Shown here piece after piece: positions 51,601-64,000 of a DNA stretch of 64,000 nucleotides (positions are counted from its first letter, which is position 1; each line of letters starts with the position of its first letter). The stretch is from Dirofilaria immitis (Eukaryota; Nematoda; Chromadorea; Rhabditida; Onchocercidae): contig JAKNDB010000104.1 of the NCBI GenBank assembly GCA_024305405.1, positions 496,001 through 560,000 on the forward strand, given 5' to 3'. A program made the position numbers and the translations under genes. The notes beneath the pieces are model-generated. The model ran no database searches and was not told where the DNA came from. It worked only from the letters and a program-made list of their open reading frames with translations.

Positions 51601-54600
51601 TATTTATCATTATATTTAGTTGCTCGTATTAATCAGTACAGAATATCACGTTTTCATGTAATTACTTATTTATCTTAATTTCTTTTTGAATGCTTACTTT
51701 TCCATATTTTTCTATAATTTAGGAAGTGGAAGATGATGATTTAGAACGAGCAATGGCTGCTAGTATTAGTTCCATCCGTTCACATGAAATACTCTCACGG
51801 TTAAATGATGATTTATCCGAAATGCAATCTGAGGTTGGTATGTTAAAATTTTCAAATTATACGATCAAAGATTGTTCGCATTGATCTTTTTCAACTTCTG
51901 TAAATAAATCAATAAATAAATTGCTAAAAGAATAAATAAATAAAACGAATGTAAATGTCAACAAACTTATTTAAAATAATTAAACAAATTATTTGATAAA
52001 GGAAGCAACAAATAATTAGATGAACAAAGTCAAATTACTAGGCAAATAAGCTTTATTATACAATCATTAATCTTTATTTATCATAATATTTTGATGAAAG
52101 GAGGATTTGTTGATCGATAGCCTCATATACTTTTATTTGAATGATCCCTTCTGCTAACCACAAAATTTTGTTTGGGTACTATTACCGTATAATTAGCGAT
52201 TATTTGGCGCATCAAATCATTTAAACGATTGTAAATTTATGCATCATATTGAGGCAGCCAATTGACAAGAAAATTGCCAACCTTATACTGCTTAATTTGA
52301 ATACAGGGACATTTGGAGGTATAATAGAAATAGTTAAACTTCAATAAAACTTCGAATGGCTCTCAAGAGTTAGAAGTAAATGCTGAATATACCTTAATGG
52401 ACTGTCGGTAATTTTAATGGGCCATTTGTTACGACAGAAAATTATTGAAAGACATACCGCTTAGCTTGAATTTAAACAAGACATATGTAGATTTATTGAT
52501 GGTAGAATGTATCGCTGGGAAAGTTTTCTACTATTAATTATACGTCGCAAATAAATTTCTCTCTTCGATCTTACTGGCAAGTTATTGCCTTCTGTTTTTA
52601 ATCAAAAAAATCTTTTTAACTAAGCAATAAATTGTTCGAAAGAGTGGATTCTTAAATTTATTGAAATTGCGGTAACCTTTCTTCGTTATGTTTTATCAAT
52701 TGTGTACGATGGCTTAAGGAAAGATAAAATTTTAGTTCCATTTAAATTTCATTCTTGTCATTGTCATTGTCATATTCTCGAGTATAAAGGATATATTCAT
52801 CTGCTGCAAAAGTTATCTATTCTTACTCTATGATTTATTAATTTGAAGGATCATCACAAGATTCTTTTAAAAAAATTAATTTATTTAGTAATCGAATGAA
52901 ATCAGACATTTCCAAGTTTGAAAATTTATAAAATCACTTGTTTAATAATTTATTATTATAAAACCGTAAAATATTTCTTCTATTTTTTCAATCACTAAAA
53001 ATTCCTTTCTCAAAAAATTGATCAAACCAGATAAGCTAAAATTTTCTTCTACCTTTACTTCATTCTGGAATAAGAACGAATTTGGAAAAGATTTCAATAT
53101 TTTACCAATTTTTCACCTCTAAAATTTTTGGAATTTTCAATCAATCCTTTGATAGCTTATAATGGTACTTGGTACATGAGTTTCTAAATCCTTTTTTATC
53201 TGCGATAATGTTTATTTGATAATTGATAATTAATTAAGAAGAAAATTTGTATCAAAAATTTATCGGAACTGTTAATTGTAAAAAACGTAGAATAGACCTA
53301 TTTTTGGAGAAAAATATAGCGCAGATATTTTTCTCAGACAGATTGAAAGTTAAATTTTAGCTATTTGGAAATAGTATGATTTAGAGATAGATTACGATCA
53401 GATCATCATGGACATAGAATTCATTAGATCTATGATTATTGTAGACATTGAATTCGTTCAGTTGAAATTATCAACAAAATGAATAATTACCTTAATTAAT
53501 GAAAGAACGCAAGGAAGCGGTAATATTTGAAATATAGAGTCTAAATTATTTATAAATACAGATCAAACATCTGGATGTATAAAAATTAATTTTAAATTTG
53601 AAACGCATTTTAAATTGCATTAAAAAAAAAGAATTAATCTTAAATTTGAAACACATTACGAGAAATTAGTAAAACCAGTTTTTAAAATCTCATATTCAAT
53701 TCTTGATTAGATGTCATAAAATGAAATTTGAAAATGGTATTCAAAGCTGAAACGTGATTGATCGAAATTGACATTTTACAGTAGCTTACCTGCTGATAAT
53801 ACATAAAAATTTCCTTATTTCATTTTCCTTTTCTTGTTCTCCTCATCGATATGATTCGAATTAGCATTAATTCGTAATGATGAAGGATGAAAATATAAAA
53901 TAAGTAATTAAATATAAAATAAGTAATTAAAAAAATTTTTATAGTGAATACCTTCCCAAAAAAAATTTTCATCAATCATTTTCATTAATTTTTTTAAATC
54001 ATTTCTTTATTTTAAAATTTTTAATTGCAAATCGTTTATATTTTCAAATTTAAATTTTAAGCTTTTTGTCAAGAAAATTTCGGTGCGTCATATTGATTGT
54101 ATGAACTTAACCTTTGAGAAAAAAAAGTTTCTTATGAAGAAAAAATTATCTATCTTAAAAAAGTCATTTGAATGATATGAATAATCACTGATAGAAAATG
54201 ATAGTCTGAAGACCAAACATGACATCAATGATTTGTTACAGAACATATCAGAAAGTGAAAATTCATTGTCGGGAATTTATCGAGAAACCAGCAAATCAGC
54301 AATTTATACAGATGAAAAATTACATCAACTTACTGAAATATACGAGAAGAAGAAGAAAAAAATTGATTTCATCAAATTGTTGCAAAAATACTACGGTTAG
54401 TTGAGAAGAGCTTCAATAATCAAGATTTATTTAATTAACGGATATGAAGCATTTCAGATGATACATAAATTTGTGATTAACTGATTTTCCTTGTGATAAT
54501 ATGCAATATTCTTTTTCCTTGTGATAATATGCAATATTCAGATATTTCGTCTTTATCTTCTACTTTCTTTGTTCTCATAGCTTTTTCCAAATAATTCTCA

Positions 54601-56986
54601 AAAGATAGTATAACATTTCTCAGACCATGTTTCTGATCATTTATTTTTTCTTGCATACTTTTTCAGATTTCATCAGGAAATAACGGTGGTTATGCACAGA
54701 CTAATTCATTTGGTGTTCTAAAAACAGTTGAGAAAGAAGATATACCGAGAGTTGCCAGATATCAAGCACTATTGTTCAAGCACCTTTATTAGATCAATCA
54801 ACTGCTATTATAAAAAATAGTAATAGTATCACAGTAAACAATACTACAACAACAGTGCCACGCTCTAATACACATCCTTTGAATAATTATGCTCTTAGAA
54901 AGTATATTTTTATTGTTTAAAGTATTATTAAAATTAATTCATTAACTTATTGTGTTAGGAAATATGTTGTTTAATTATTATTGTTTAAAATACTATTAAA
55001 ATTGATTCATTTCAAAATAAGCTGTATAAGATTCGCATATCATATTATTAATTACATATTTGTCTTTTCTTTGTTTCTTTGTAGTAATCGACCAGAAATT
55101 CTGCCGAAAAGTAAATTACCGCGACGGACTGCAGAAGTTAATCTACGTAAAGTTTCTCCCGAAAAGCAACAAGTATTATTGGAACGTACGTCACTGCAAT
55201 ATCCGTCCAAAAATTCACGCCGTGATTCATTCGATTCTAAAAAGAAGCTAAAAGAGGGTAACTTTTTTTTCCAGTCAAAGTTAATTTTTTATAAAATAAC
55301 TGTAACTATAAAAATGTTTTCATAAATTTAACATTTTTAATCAATATTAGTCTTTCTAATATTTAATAATTCAATCTTAGAAAAACTTATTATTGAGGCA
55401 TTAGAAAATTGTTCTATATAATATCAGTTAAAACTAAACTATCGAATTATCGGTAACGCAATCAATGGAAAAATTGATGAGATGAATGTGGGTGATCTCG
55501 AGAACATGCGAGAATTGCATTAGGTGAATGATAAGTTGGCAGTTTTAAGGGTAAATTTTAAATCATTCAATAATTTATTGCAGTAAACGCATGATTGAAA
55601 AGCGAAATTCGATTGATCCGAATCAAAAGTCGACAAATTTTGTGCCATCACCTTATTCAATGGTTTGTTTTATATTTATAAAAAAATCGACCGAAATAAT
55701 TGAAGTCTATATTTAATCAAGTTCCCATTGATTATTTTTAGATCATTAAATCCACCGATAATTGACGAGCATTTCAAATTGCTAATCACTCAAGTATTTT
55801 GATACTGCAATTTCGATTTTTTAATAATTATTCCCTATTTAATTATGATAAACACAATATACACTATATAAAAATTTAAGTTCCTCATTTATTCCTTATT
55901 TAAAACTAAATGATTAACTTCTGATATTTAAAGAATTATCGTCTTCTGATTTCTTTTATATTTATAATTGAATTAGGCTATTAGATGATATAAATTTAGG
56001 TAACTGATGCAAAGCAAGATACAGGGCATATTCGTCAGGCCATGGAAGCGATGAAAATGGTTCAATTTATAGTCGACCATTATTAACCCTATTATCACCT
56101 CGCTCCAATCGACCTCGAAATCGCGAAAGTTTCTCGGCCAGTAGCGGTTATGAAAGTGCCACTGGTGTGGATGTTGTTAAAAATTATGGTAAATCATCTT
56201 CATGATAAAACTTCCCCTTTATTCTTTTTTTTTATATTTTCGTGAGGCACTCAGGAATACGAGATCTTTGAATTTTTGGACCTGTATTTAAAGCATGAAA
56301 ACTGTAAACGATAGTTGATTAAAACTTGAATTTATTTCTGAAACTTCCAGGATCACTTTCAAAAAGACGACTTCTCGAACTGTCACGGATTTATTCTTCA
56401 AATAAAGTAAATATTGGTTAATTAACTTTTTAAAGTTCTTGAACGAACCGTTCAAGAACGGATCTATATATATTATCAGATTCAGTTTATCTTTCAAGTT
56501 TTTAGCTTTTTTGTTAAAATTTAATCAATTAGGAAATCTGAAAGGACAGAATCGAGATAAATGATAAGTTGTGTAACATTTCAACGAGATTTCATTTTTT
56601 TTTCAGCATACATTGTTAATGGATAAACGAGTTAATTTAATGATTAAACGACAAAACCGTCTACGTGATGACTTACGTGATGCGAAACGTCTACTAGGTG
56701 TTGCAGATGAACATTTCCTTACTGCATCCACATCTAATCTTCAAGGAGCTACATTATTAGAAGCACTTGCTCAGGTATTTCATTTACATCTTTTGCGTGA
56801 AACCTGACTCCAGTAATCTTTTCCTCTCCGCTATCTTAAATAACCATAAATTTCATATGAAGTATTCCTTTTCTAATAATATAGCTTAATGTATTTAAAT
56901 TTTGAACTTTTCAGGAAACGAAAATTTTGGAGAAACGTCTGGTAGCATGCCGTAATCATGCAATGATTGTAACGTGCCTTTTGTGA
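42660..56986 (+). CDS. vab-8: VAB-8 / KIF26-family atypical kinesin
   Basis: KIF26/VAB-8 proteins are kinesin-like proteins without normal motor activity; C. elegans VAB-8 directs posterior cell and axon migrations. About 20 exons, mostly with exact phases: 42650/42660-42826, 44640-44789, 45211-45304, 45959-46225, 46768-46902, 47629-47687, 48963-49128, 49284-49446, 50455-50576, 50914-51046, 51136-51384, 51723-51833, about 54212-54395, 54669-54901, 55085-55257, 55584-55662, 56000-56188, 56351-56406, 56607-56774 and 56915-56986. Motor landmarks: 'SKYTFDQIFASDAT', 'GIFPSALLLTFQLI', 'LRVDSVEQAMLMIDDIVQAR', 'GGRSRLCLVDLGLGER' and 'LCMLLKESLGS'. The P-loop position reads 'DACFIYFGAVTKAK', with no GxxxxGK[S/T]. 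Later come the family's 'SSGHGSDENGS' and 'SSGYES' and a C-terminal coiled helix ending 'LVACRNHAMIVTCLL'. Exon 1, 49043-49045, about 54750 and about 56010 need one extra base. An upstream start remains possible. Confidence 0.88.
44005..44060. repeat. (CATC/CATT)n microsatellite in vab-8 intron 1
   Basis: A run of about 13 tetranucleotides such as catccattcatccatccatc, imperfect. Confidence 0.9.
44187..44414 (+). CDS. Candidate small secreted-peptide ORF nested in vab-8 intron 1
   Basis: This is a 75-codon ORF with a convincing signal-peptide-like start, MRMLLLIPTLFSLLVNAAVA: positive n-region, Leu-rich core and AAVA cleavage-like end. It is followed by 'YLSVGSLGRKE', where GRK could be an amidation plus dibasic cleavage site as in neuropeptide precursors. 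The rest is Lys-rich, then hydrophobic. There is no family recognition, no obvious splice context and an overlapping minus-strand ORF, so it may be chance. Confidence 0.2.
   Translation: MRMLLLIPTLFSLLVNAAVAYLSVGSLGRKEMKLSFANEQKKRKVNKVCKINQILLCILSVYFILFNFPSYPFIC
47740..47782. repeat. Near-perfect 21-bp inverted repeat in a vab-8 intron
   Basis: The left arm ttcaaatatagttttcatct(t) ends at 47760 and the right arm aagatgaaaactatatttga begins at 47762, separated by a single A. The arms are fully complementary over 21 bp. It lies in the intron 47688-48962, 53 bases after the donor. Confidence 0.9.
51834..54211. other. Long vab-8 intron (about 2.4 kb)
   Basis: No coding exon was recognised in it. 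It is AT-rich, with short local duplications (for example taaaataagtaattaaa around 53895-53935). Confidence 0.5.
54485..54539. repeat. 28-bp tandem duplication in a vab-8 intron
   Basis: The unit ttttccttgtgataatatgc plus aatattc occurs at 54485 and again at 54513 without change. Confidence 0.9.
56435..56459. repeat. 11-bp perfect hairpin in a vab-8 intron
   Basis: gttcttgaacg, loop aac, cgttcaagaac: a fully complementary stem with a 3-base loop, located between the exons 56351-56406 and 56607-56774. Confidence 0.85.
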
Positions 56987-57009
56987 TTTACTGATATGAT
57001 CTCATGTTG

Positions 57010-57043
<34 letters not shown>

Positions 57044-58817
57044 GTATATAAAAATGATCAATTATTTCTTTGCTGTTGTCGTTCTTATTTTCTATCTTCA
57101 TTTATATGCAAATTTGGCAAAGTATATATGATTAATAAATATTACTAAAAAGATTATAACTATTTATTCACTTCCACAAAAAATTACCAATAAATCTAAA
57201 AATGACAAATAATATAGTAAAATAGTATCCTGAATTATATGAATCAGATTTATCTATAGAATGAAGGAAAGGGAGAAAGATTCATAATGTCAACAAAAAT
57301 GAATATTGAGTTCATTGAGAAAGCTGTAAAGATAGTAAAGTAAATTCGGGGTTTCTGTGGATTGGATGTCTTAAGATGAAATCAGAAGTAACAGTGAGAA
57401 AATTCGATGTCTGAAAATAATACAAATTCTGGATGAAAAAATAAGCTCCGAGATAAGCAAAACGAAAGTCTTTTTATTTCATGTAATTTCCAAAATCCAA
57501 CAGTCGCATTCTATGCGTTATGAATCTATTATTGGGTTTCATTGTAATAAATTTACCAACACTTAATGTCAAGTTGATTCTAAGGTTGAATGAAATGGAA
57601 AGGACAATTTCAGTTTTTGGCAGGTAAAGTTCAGAAATACTCGAGACTTTACGTCATAGAGATAGATGATGAATGGACCCATATGTTCTTCTATGGTGTG
57701 AATGGAATAAGTGTATTATGAGTTATGCAGCTAGAAGAAATAAATAAATAAAAAGATCTATTCATATCAGAAATACAGGTCTATGAAAATATTTCGTAAA
57801 ATATACCAATCAGTCCACATGTATTATACAAGTCAGTAAAAATTATCACATGTAAGAGTACAGGAAAGTGAAAGCTATCACAGGCAATTCATTTAACCTT
57901 TACATTTGCACTAAAGATGAACTTGACCTTAATTCTTTGTTTCTATAAATTTGTATTGAACTCTATGAATGTATTATATACATCTAATTTTTTCATTTAA
58001 TCCATTATATATGAAGAATAAGGATAGAAGTTATTCAGGTCATTTTTAGCTCAATTAAAATTGATATGTGAAGTCAAGACCTCTGGAATGTACGAATGGA
58101 TAGGTATGTGTGACAGTTACGCTTACATTCTTATTTGCAAAACAATAATATTGAATATGCATGTACCAACAGAATATATTGCATGATTATATTTTGTTAA
58201 CTATAAGCTTTAAATTGTGAGACAGGTATTTTCATAAATCAAAGTATTTTGAGGCGCTACGGGAAAATGCGGTATGGAGTATTCCTGTCGTGGCTTTTGC
58301 GTGCGTGTGAATGTGCGTTGGATGGTTGCATTGATGTAAGGGTAGGATTTACGTTAACGTGGTTCGGATCACTTGGAATGCTTTTGCACTTTTACTACGC
58401 AACACTTTGTTTTCAGTTAAGGTCAATTCTTGGAAATATCTGAATTTGTCGGACTTTCTTATCATTGATTTTTGTATTTTTGGCCAGGCTAAATTTCAAT
58501 ATTCTGCTAGTTCCGGCATCTCTTTTATCATTTACAAGGTTTTCGGACTTAGAAATTTTTTATCTTTTCTTTCTTCTTTTGCGAATCTAGAGTATTGAAA
58601 GTTTTGTAGGATGCAATCAAACGATTGTATTTAAATTTAAAGTGTAAATTTCCAATAAAAATCTTGTTCTGACAAGTGATTTCTCTTATTTATTATTGTT
58701 TACCAAGCAAAGAGCACATAAATAAAAATTTTTTATAACATTGAAATGAAAAAATGTGAATTTAAAAGCAACTGTAATTTACACATTTCCTCTAATAATC
58801 CTTTTGCAGTTTTAACA
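56987..58817. other. Intergenic region between vab-8 and RTF1
   Basis: This 1.8-kb same-strand spacer starts with a (TA)n run at about 57010-57045. A locally GC-richer block at about 58248-58400 sits 0.4-0.6 kb before the RTF1 start and may be its core promoter. The overlapping short ORFs there (58249-58443, 58359-58598) have no family resemblance. A TTTTGCAG acceptor at 58802-58809 precedes the RTF1 ATG. Confidence 0.5.
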
Positions 58818-61800
58818 ATGAATGGGAAAAGTGATGTATCAGATGATGGTACTGATTCGGCATCGGATATCGAAATGAAACGAACTGTTTCATCTGATGA
58901 TGAACAATTCAAGGTAGTTAAAATATATTCAAAACACTGAAAAGTCTGTAAATTTTCTTATTTAGTAGTAACATAATATCATAAAATTAAATAGCAGTGG
59001 TATAAAAAGTTCTAAAAGAGTGATTGAAACAAATATCTTTGCTGCATTTATCTTAATATTAATTCCATACATACCGTTGTCCATCATAATGATTGTTTGA
59101 AATAGCAGTTAAGAGGATTCACACATATATCAATTTAATATTTGATAGAGATAACCTTGATAGCGTATTTTTTTTTGCAATATTTGCAAATTTAAAATTT
59201 TCTAATATTTCAGAATTTATCAGCAAAAGGTAAATCGAATTTGGATAGCGAAGACAATAGTCAAACAAAAGCAAGACGCTCTAGCCGTGCTACTTGCCAA
59301 AATAAAAAGTGATAGAGAGTGGTAAGTTATACAAATTCTTTTTCAAGCTGATGTTATGAAACATTATTTTAATTCTAAATTTTCAAGAATGGGATGTGTT
59401 GCTGATTTTTCTAGAATAAGACAAAATTATCTATTATTATTCATTTGTCATATTTTGTTCAAGCATTTATCTCTATTTGTTTCAGGAAGGTCTATCCTGT
59501 TAATTCTAATCAGGATTTAGAATTCTATCATGATCTTGTTATGAAAATTTTCTAGGTACATCAGAAGAAGATTCGGATTCAGATGTAGAAGCTGCGACTA
59601 GCAGTAGAAAACGTAGAACTGATAAGAAGCTTAGAGGCCGTACTAAAAAGCGCGAGCTCAGACTGATAGCGACGAAGATAGCAGTGATGATAGTGACAAG
59701 GTGAGTGAGTTGTCCATCATATTGGCAATTGCATTCTCAAGTTTACGAATTATTGTTGATGATCGATCTAATTGTTTTGCTAAGTGCATAAAAAATAGTT
59801 AAAATAAGATTAGCAGTATTATCCAATTATCGGCAAAATTGGTTGCAGAAGTCATTAGTTGATGAATATGATGATGACATGTTCCTGGATGAAGAAGATC
59901 GACGTCGATTAGAAGAAATGACAGAAAAGGATCGGGAAGCTGAAATTTTCAAACGTGTTGAGCAACGAGAAATTTTACGTGCAAGGTATTTTACCTTGAA
60001 GAATTTCGCTAATTTCAGATTTTGTGCAACTGTATTAAGTACAAAATGTTTTATCATAATAGCTCGCATTCGAATCATTTTAAAATGTTGAGCTGACAAA
60101 AACTTTGCAAGTAGCCAAATCATTAACATGTATCTTTTCTTGCGCAGTTGATAATTATGTTATCATAACTAAAAAAAGCAAGGAATATTTTATTCACTTT
60201 AGAATTATACACATTTTAATTTTCAGACATGCAATCCAAAAGAAAATCAAAGCGCAAAAGAAGATAATTCAGGTTTGCCAAAGAAAGACAAAAAGGAGAA
60301 GAGAAAGAAAGAAAAGAAAGGAAGCGAGAGAAAGAAGGTATAAATTCAATTATAGGAGAATAATTTGTTTCATTTTCCATGTTTTGTTGCCACAAAAAAG
60401 AATTTTTTTCCATTTTGTTCCAGTTAGGAAGAAGATTGTTGGAAGTGACATCGACGAAAGAAATGGTGCAGATGGAACTATGGGTCCGTGCTTTATTAAT
60501 AATACAAAGGGATTAAATATATGAAGAAAGTAAAATCATTCGCTGAAAAGTGATATAGTTTGAAATACTGAAAGCTCATTCAGCATATTTTCTAAATTTC
60601 TTTTTTTCACAAATAGTACAAAATTAGATATTTTAAAAGAAAATGGTCTGAAATTTTTTCTAGAAAAAGAACCAGCTTAATCAACTGGAAATGAGTCATA
60701 TGAAAATGATAAGCTGGAATAGGTAAAGATCGAATGAGAGAATAGAATTAAAATTTCATAATTTAGGTAAAATTAATCAATAATAAGTTCATAACACATG
60801 CAGTGAAAGATATATTACTAATTATGATTTAAAATTTGTCTTCCATGAAATCTGTTCTTTTATTGATTTCTTTCTGCTATCACATACATTTTCAAGCAGA
60901 AATGCTTTATTTGCAATTTTCAGCACCTTTGCATGCCGGTTCTGCGAGTGATGATAAAGTTAATAGCGATGAATATGACGAGTTTCAGCGTCCATCAGAA
61001 GTCCAGAAAAGCAGAAACAGAAAAATGCAATGGCTGATCTTGTTAATCGCCGAAAAGAAAAACAAGAAGGTTATTATTGCACTTTGTTCGTAACGAGCAC
61101 TTTTTCAGATTGCGTTATATCTCGAATTTTCTATAGATTAATAAAGCGATTAAATTAGGAATTTCACGGTTTATGAGTCTTTTGATTCCAGCCGCGCAGA
61201 AGAAAAAACGCAGTCACATAAGTCAGAACTGGATATCGATGAAGTGTTTGGAAATGATGGTAGCGATGATGATTTCGAAAAAGTTCCAGTTCTTCAAGTC
61301 GATCAAGCAGTAGATCTACAAGTAGGAGCACAAGTAAAAGTAAAACTCGCAGTCCGTCGCCGGAAAAAAGAGAGAAGTAGGTTACATGAATTTTATTACG
61401 ACATACTATTTTGCATGTTTAGCAATAACAATATTAAAATTGTACATCTTTTAGTAATAGTAATATTAAAATTTATATTTTTTCCAAAGTAGTAAGCTCG
61501 ACTTTTTTACTGAATAGGAAAAGATCATAACTCGCATTATTAGAATCATTATGTTTGCTTATGTTAAAAGAAAAACATCAACAAATATAATGAGAAAAAA
61601 TTTTTTTATTTACTGATGATGGTTTATAGCAGTTTTTACTTGTCTCGAATATCTCTTGCTATTGAAAAGTTCTTCCAAATTCAGAGAAGTTTTAGAATTG
61701 ATCGAATTTTAGTGTATCTGTTATTACTATTGCGAAACTTTGTAGTGATATTGCAGTAAGAATGATTCACTTTTTATTTATACTAAATGTTATTACATAT

Positions 61801-63175
61801 GTACATATTGTTGTTTTATAGGTGAATTGCCTTGCTGATTTGTCAAGAATACGTTTATCTCGTTTCAAAATCTCTAGAATTGTTCATGCACCCTTTTTCA
61901 ATAAAACAGTGATTGGATGCTTTGTTCGAATTGGTATCGGAAAGAATAAAGAAGGCAGAAGTGTTTATCGTGTAAGATTTAATTGTATATATATTCGTAT
62001 TATGCATTACAAGAGGAAAGTATCTGAATTGTTGAGTGCATTTTTTAGAATAACAAAAATCTAACTTATATATGAACCAATTATTTCTTGAATGAAAAAT
62101 AATGCGGCGATAGTTTTTGTTCAAATAACTAATTTTTCTACATCTAAGAAGCATAGAACTTTTGATTGAAAGACATTTAGGCAGCTCAAGTTCTGGATGT
62201 TGTCGAAACAGCCAAAGTTTATCAGTTGGAAAATACACGAACAAATAAGGGACTCAAGCTGAAACACGGTGGAGAAGAACGTGTTTATCGCCTAGAATTT
62301 GTTTCGAACTCCGAGTTTACTAATCAGGAATTCAGTAAATGGTACGATGCCATGAAGGCTAATGTTAGCTTTGCTCTTTATTTCGATTCTCTAATCATTG
62401 ATATCTATGTAATGGTCAGTATTAAATGGTTTTCAGTTATTTTCGGATTAACATGGGAAGATTAAAAATATATATGGGAATTCAAATTGATCCCATTCTA
62501 AGTTACTATATCCTTCCTAATTATTATTCCTCATAACTTTCCCATGTTAATCTAAAAACATACCTAATATATAATCAAAGGTTAAAATTTCTATTTTAAT
62601 ATCTACTGTTAACTTTCTGCTATTATTATTAAATAAAGAATATTGGATTTGATACTTTCATTTTAAATTTCGATAGGCTTCAAAATACTGAGGAAACTTG
62701 TGACTGCAAAAATTAGTTATACGCCTGTTACTGATTGTGAGATTTTCACCCCAGATTATTTCAGAATCTCGCAATTCTTACAATAGATCAAGTGGAGAAG
62801 AAGGAGGCTGATATTCAGAAAGCCGTCAATTATAATTACACGGATAAGGATATTGAACTGGTTAATTTTTTTGCATGTAATAGGAAATGTTGCTTAATTT
62901 CGTATAAATTATATTTATATATTTGCAGAAAAAACCAATTCCTTAGTTATTACATATGAAAATTACTTTTTTGTGAATTCATTATTTCTGTGAATCTATT
63001 ATTTTGAAATTTGAAAATTTCCATTAAAGTTGGCAAAACAGAAAGTAAAATATTTTTATAATTTGACAAAATTAGGTTTAAAATTGATGAAGTTGCAGAT
63101 GGTGCAAGAAAAATGAGGTTTCAAAAAGCTCCACTTAACTATGCTTTGGAGAAAGGGAATCTTATCAAGCTTAAG
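58818..63175 (+). CDS. RTF1: RTF1, Paf1-complex subunit (Plus3 domain), 3' end outside window
   Basis: RTF1 links RNA polymerase II elongation to H2B ubiquitination through the Paf1 complex; its Plus3 domain binds SPT5. Exons: 58818-58913, 59214-59321, 59556-59700, 59849-59985, 60227-60337, possibly one from 60424, 60924-61069, 61192-61380, 61822-61971, 62181-62363, 62765-62860 and 63099-63175. The start [17 protein letters not shown] opens an acidic Ser-rich N-terminus. Exon 59849 has '[20 protein letters not shown]', matching the human TEKEREQELFNRIEKRE. The Plus3 domain is excellent: '[18 protein letters not shown]', '[12 protein letters not shown]', '[19 protein letters not shown]' and '[19 protein letters not shown]'. 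Then come '[13 protein letters not shown]' and '[12 protein letters not shown]'. Six or more A runs appear one base short (59304, 59645, 60256, 61007, 61278, 63109). The human C-terminal continuation is not found before 64000. Confidence 0.95.
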
Positions 63176-64000
63176 GTTGTTTTTCTTCTAAGAGTAAACT
63201 TAAAGAATTTTTCCTTTATTTTATTAGATACAACACTGAGATAATCCATGCTTAGCTTTGTTATGTATTATAAATTTTTATATTTTCTCGTCATTAACTT
63301 TTGTATTTCAACTGATGAGTTTTTCGGATTCGGTTTTCTATTTCAGAAGTTTTTGCTTACTTTTAATTAGTAATAAAATTTTAGCCATGTATTGGACAGA
63401 AGATATGATACTGAACATAATGTTTAGAAAAAATGAAAATAAATTTTCATGAAAATAATAAAAATTCTGGTTTCGACAAAAGTTCAACAATTACGCAATT
63501 TTCTACTAAGCTTAATGCGAAAATTTGATTTTTATTTTATACATTTCCTTAATATTACGCGATTCCTAGCGACGGCAATGATATCGCTTGCAATTCACTT
63601 ATGAGAATTGAAGTAAATAAATAGGGTCAAAAGAATATGAAATTAAAATCTGAGCAAAATTTAGAAATGATGCATAATTTCAAGGACTTCAGAATTTTAT
63701 ATGTTCTGAGATAAGCTAGAATATTCCTTTATCTTTATTTATATTAATTTCTGAATGAATCTGAGTATTCATTATTCACTTTTACTGTTCTTTTAAGATC
63801 TCTTTATTCTACACTATGTCAGATTTTCTAAAATTTTCATCGTTTTGTCGCTATCTGTCTAGCTCTTACCTAATAATGAATGAATGTTTGCGGAACTTTT
63901 TTTTGATAATTTACCAATTTTTCTCAATTTTACTGTATTGTTTTGATCAAAAATGGAAAGAAATCTTTTTTTCTTTTTAAAATAAAGAAATTAATACATT
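63176..64000. other. Probable RTF1 intron running to the window end
   Basis: A gttgtt donor follows the last recognised exon. No further exon with RTF1 similarity is seen in the remaining 825 bases, which are AT-rich. The 64-codon ORF at 63258-63452 is Phe/Leu-rich and unsupported. Confidence 0.5.

Overview
This is AT-rich (roughly 70% A+T), intron-rich nuclear DNA from a nematode, most plausibly a filarial or other spirurid worm. The evidence is short exons with TTTTCAG/TTTAG acceptors, nematode-like protein sequences (DPY-30, VAB-8) and start codons placed just after TTTCAG sites that look like spliced-leader acceptors. I can name the broad group only, not the species. No prokaryotic genes, rRNA operon, tRNA, CRISPR array or intact transposon was seen. 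Protein calls rest on recognising family sequence by eye; no search was run.

Layout. (1) 10-1282, +: the 3' end of the NatC auxiliary subunit gene NAA35/MAK10. (2) 3030-4808, +: mitochondrial ribosomal protein uS2m. (3) 5236-22821, -: a gene of nearly 50 exons for BLTP2/Hobbit (KIAA0100), a bridge-like lipid-transfer protein, converging on MRPS2 and diverging from dpy-30. (4) 24835-25940, +: DPY-30. (5) 26636-29705, +: an RRM plus CCHC RNA-binding protein of the RBM4/Lark type. (6) 29706-42659: a 13-kb stretch with no recognisable gene, holding microsatellites, a polypyrimidine block and a diverged duplication. (7) 42660-56986, +: VAB-8/KIF26, an atypical kinesin with a degenerate motor. (8) 58818 to beyond the last recognised exon at 63175, +: RTF1 of the Paf1 complex, running off the window.

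The genes are mostly housekeeping and do not form a pathway. NatC, uS2m and BLTP2 serve protein acetylation, mitochondrial translation and lipid transport. DPY-30 (H3K4 methyltransferase complexes) and RTF1 (Paf1 complex) both act on transcription-coupled chromatin. VAB-8 acts in cell and axon migration.

The most striking cross-window signal is technical or biological noise. At about 17 places conserved exons lose frame, nearly always by the equivalent of one missing base and often in a short A or T run. Reading across them restores family homology each time. This fits homopolymer contraction in the assembly better than decay of every gene, and it will break automatic gene models. Other points worth a look are a roughly 45-nt 28S-rRNA-like piece in a NAA35 intron, two GC-AG introns in BLTP2 supported by phase and homology, a nearly perfect 21-bp hairpin in a vab-8 intron, and a possible small secreted-peptide ORF nested in vab-8.
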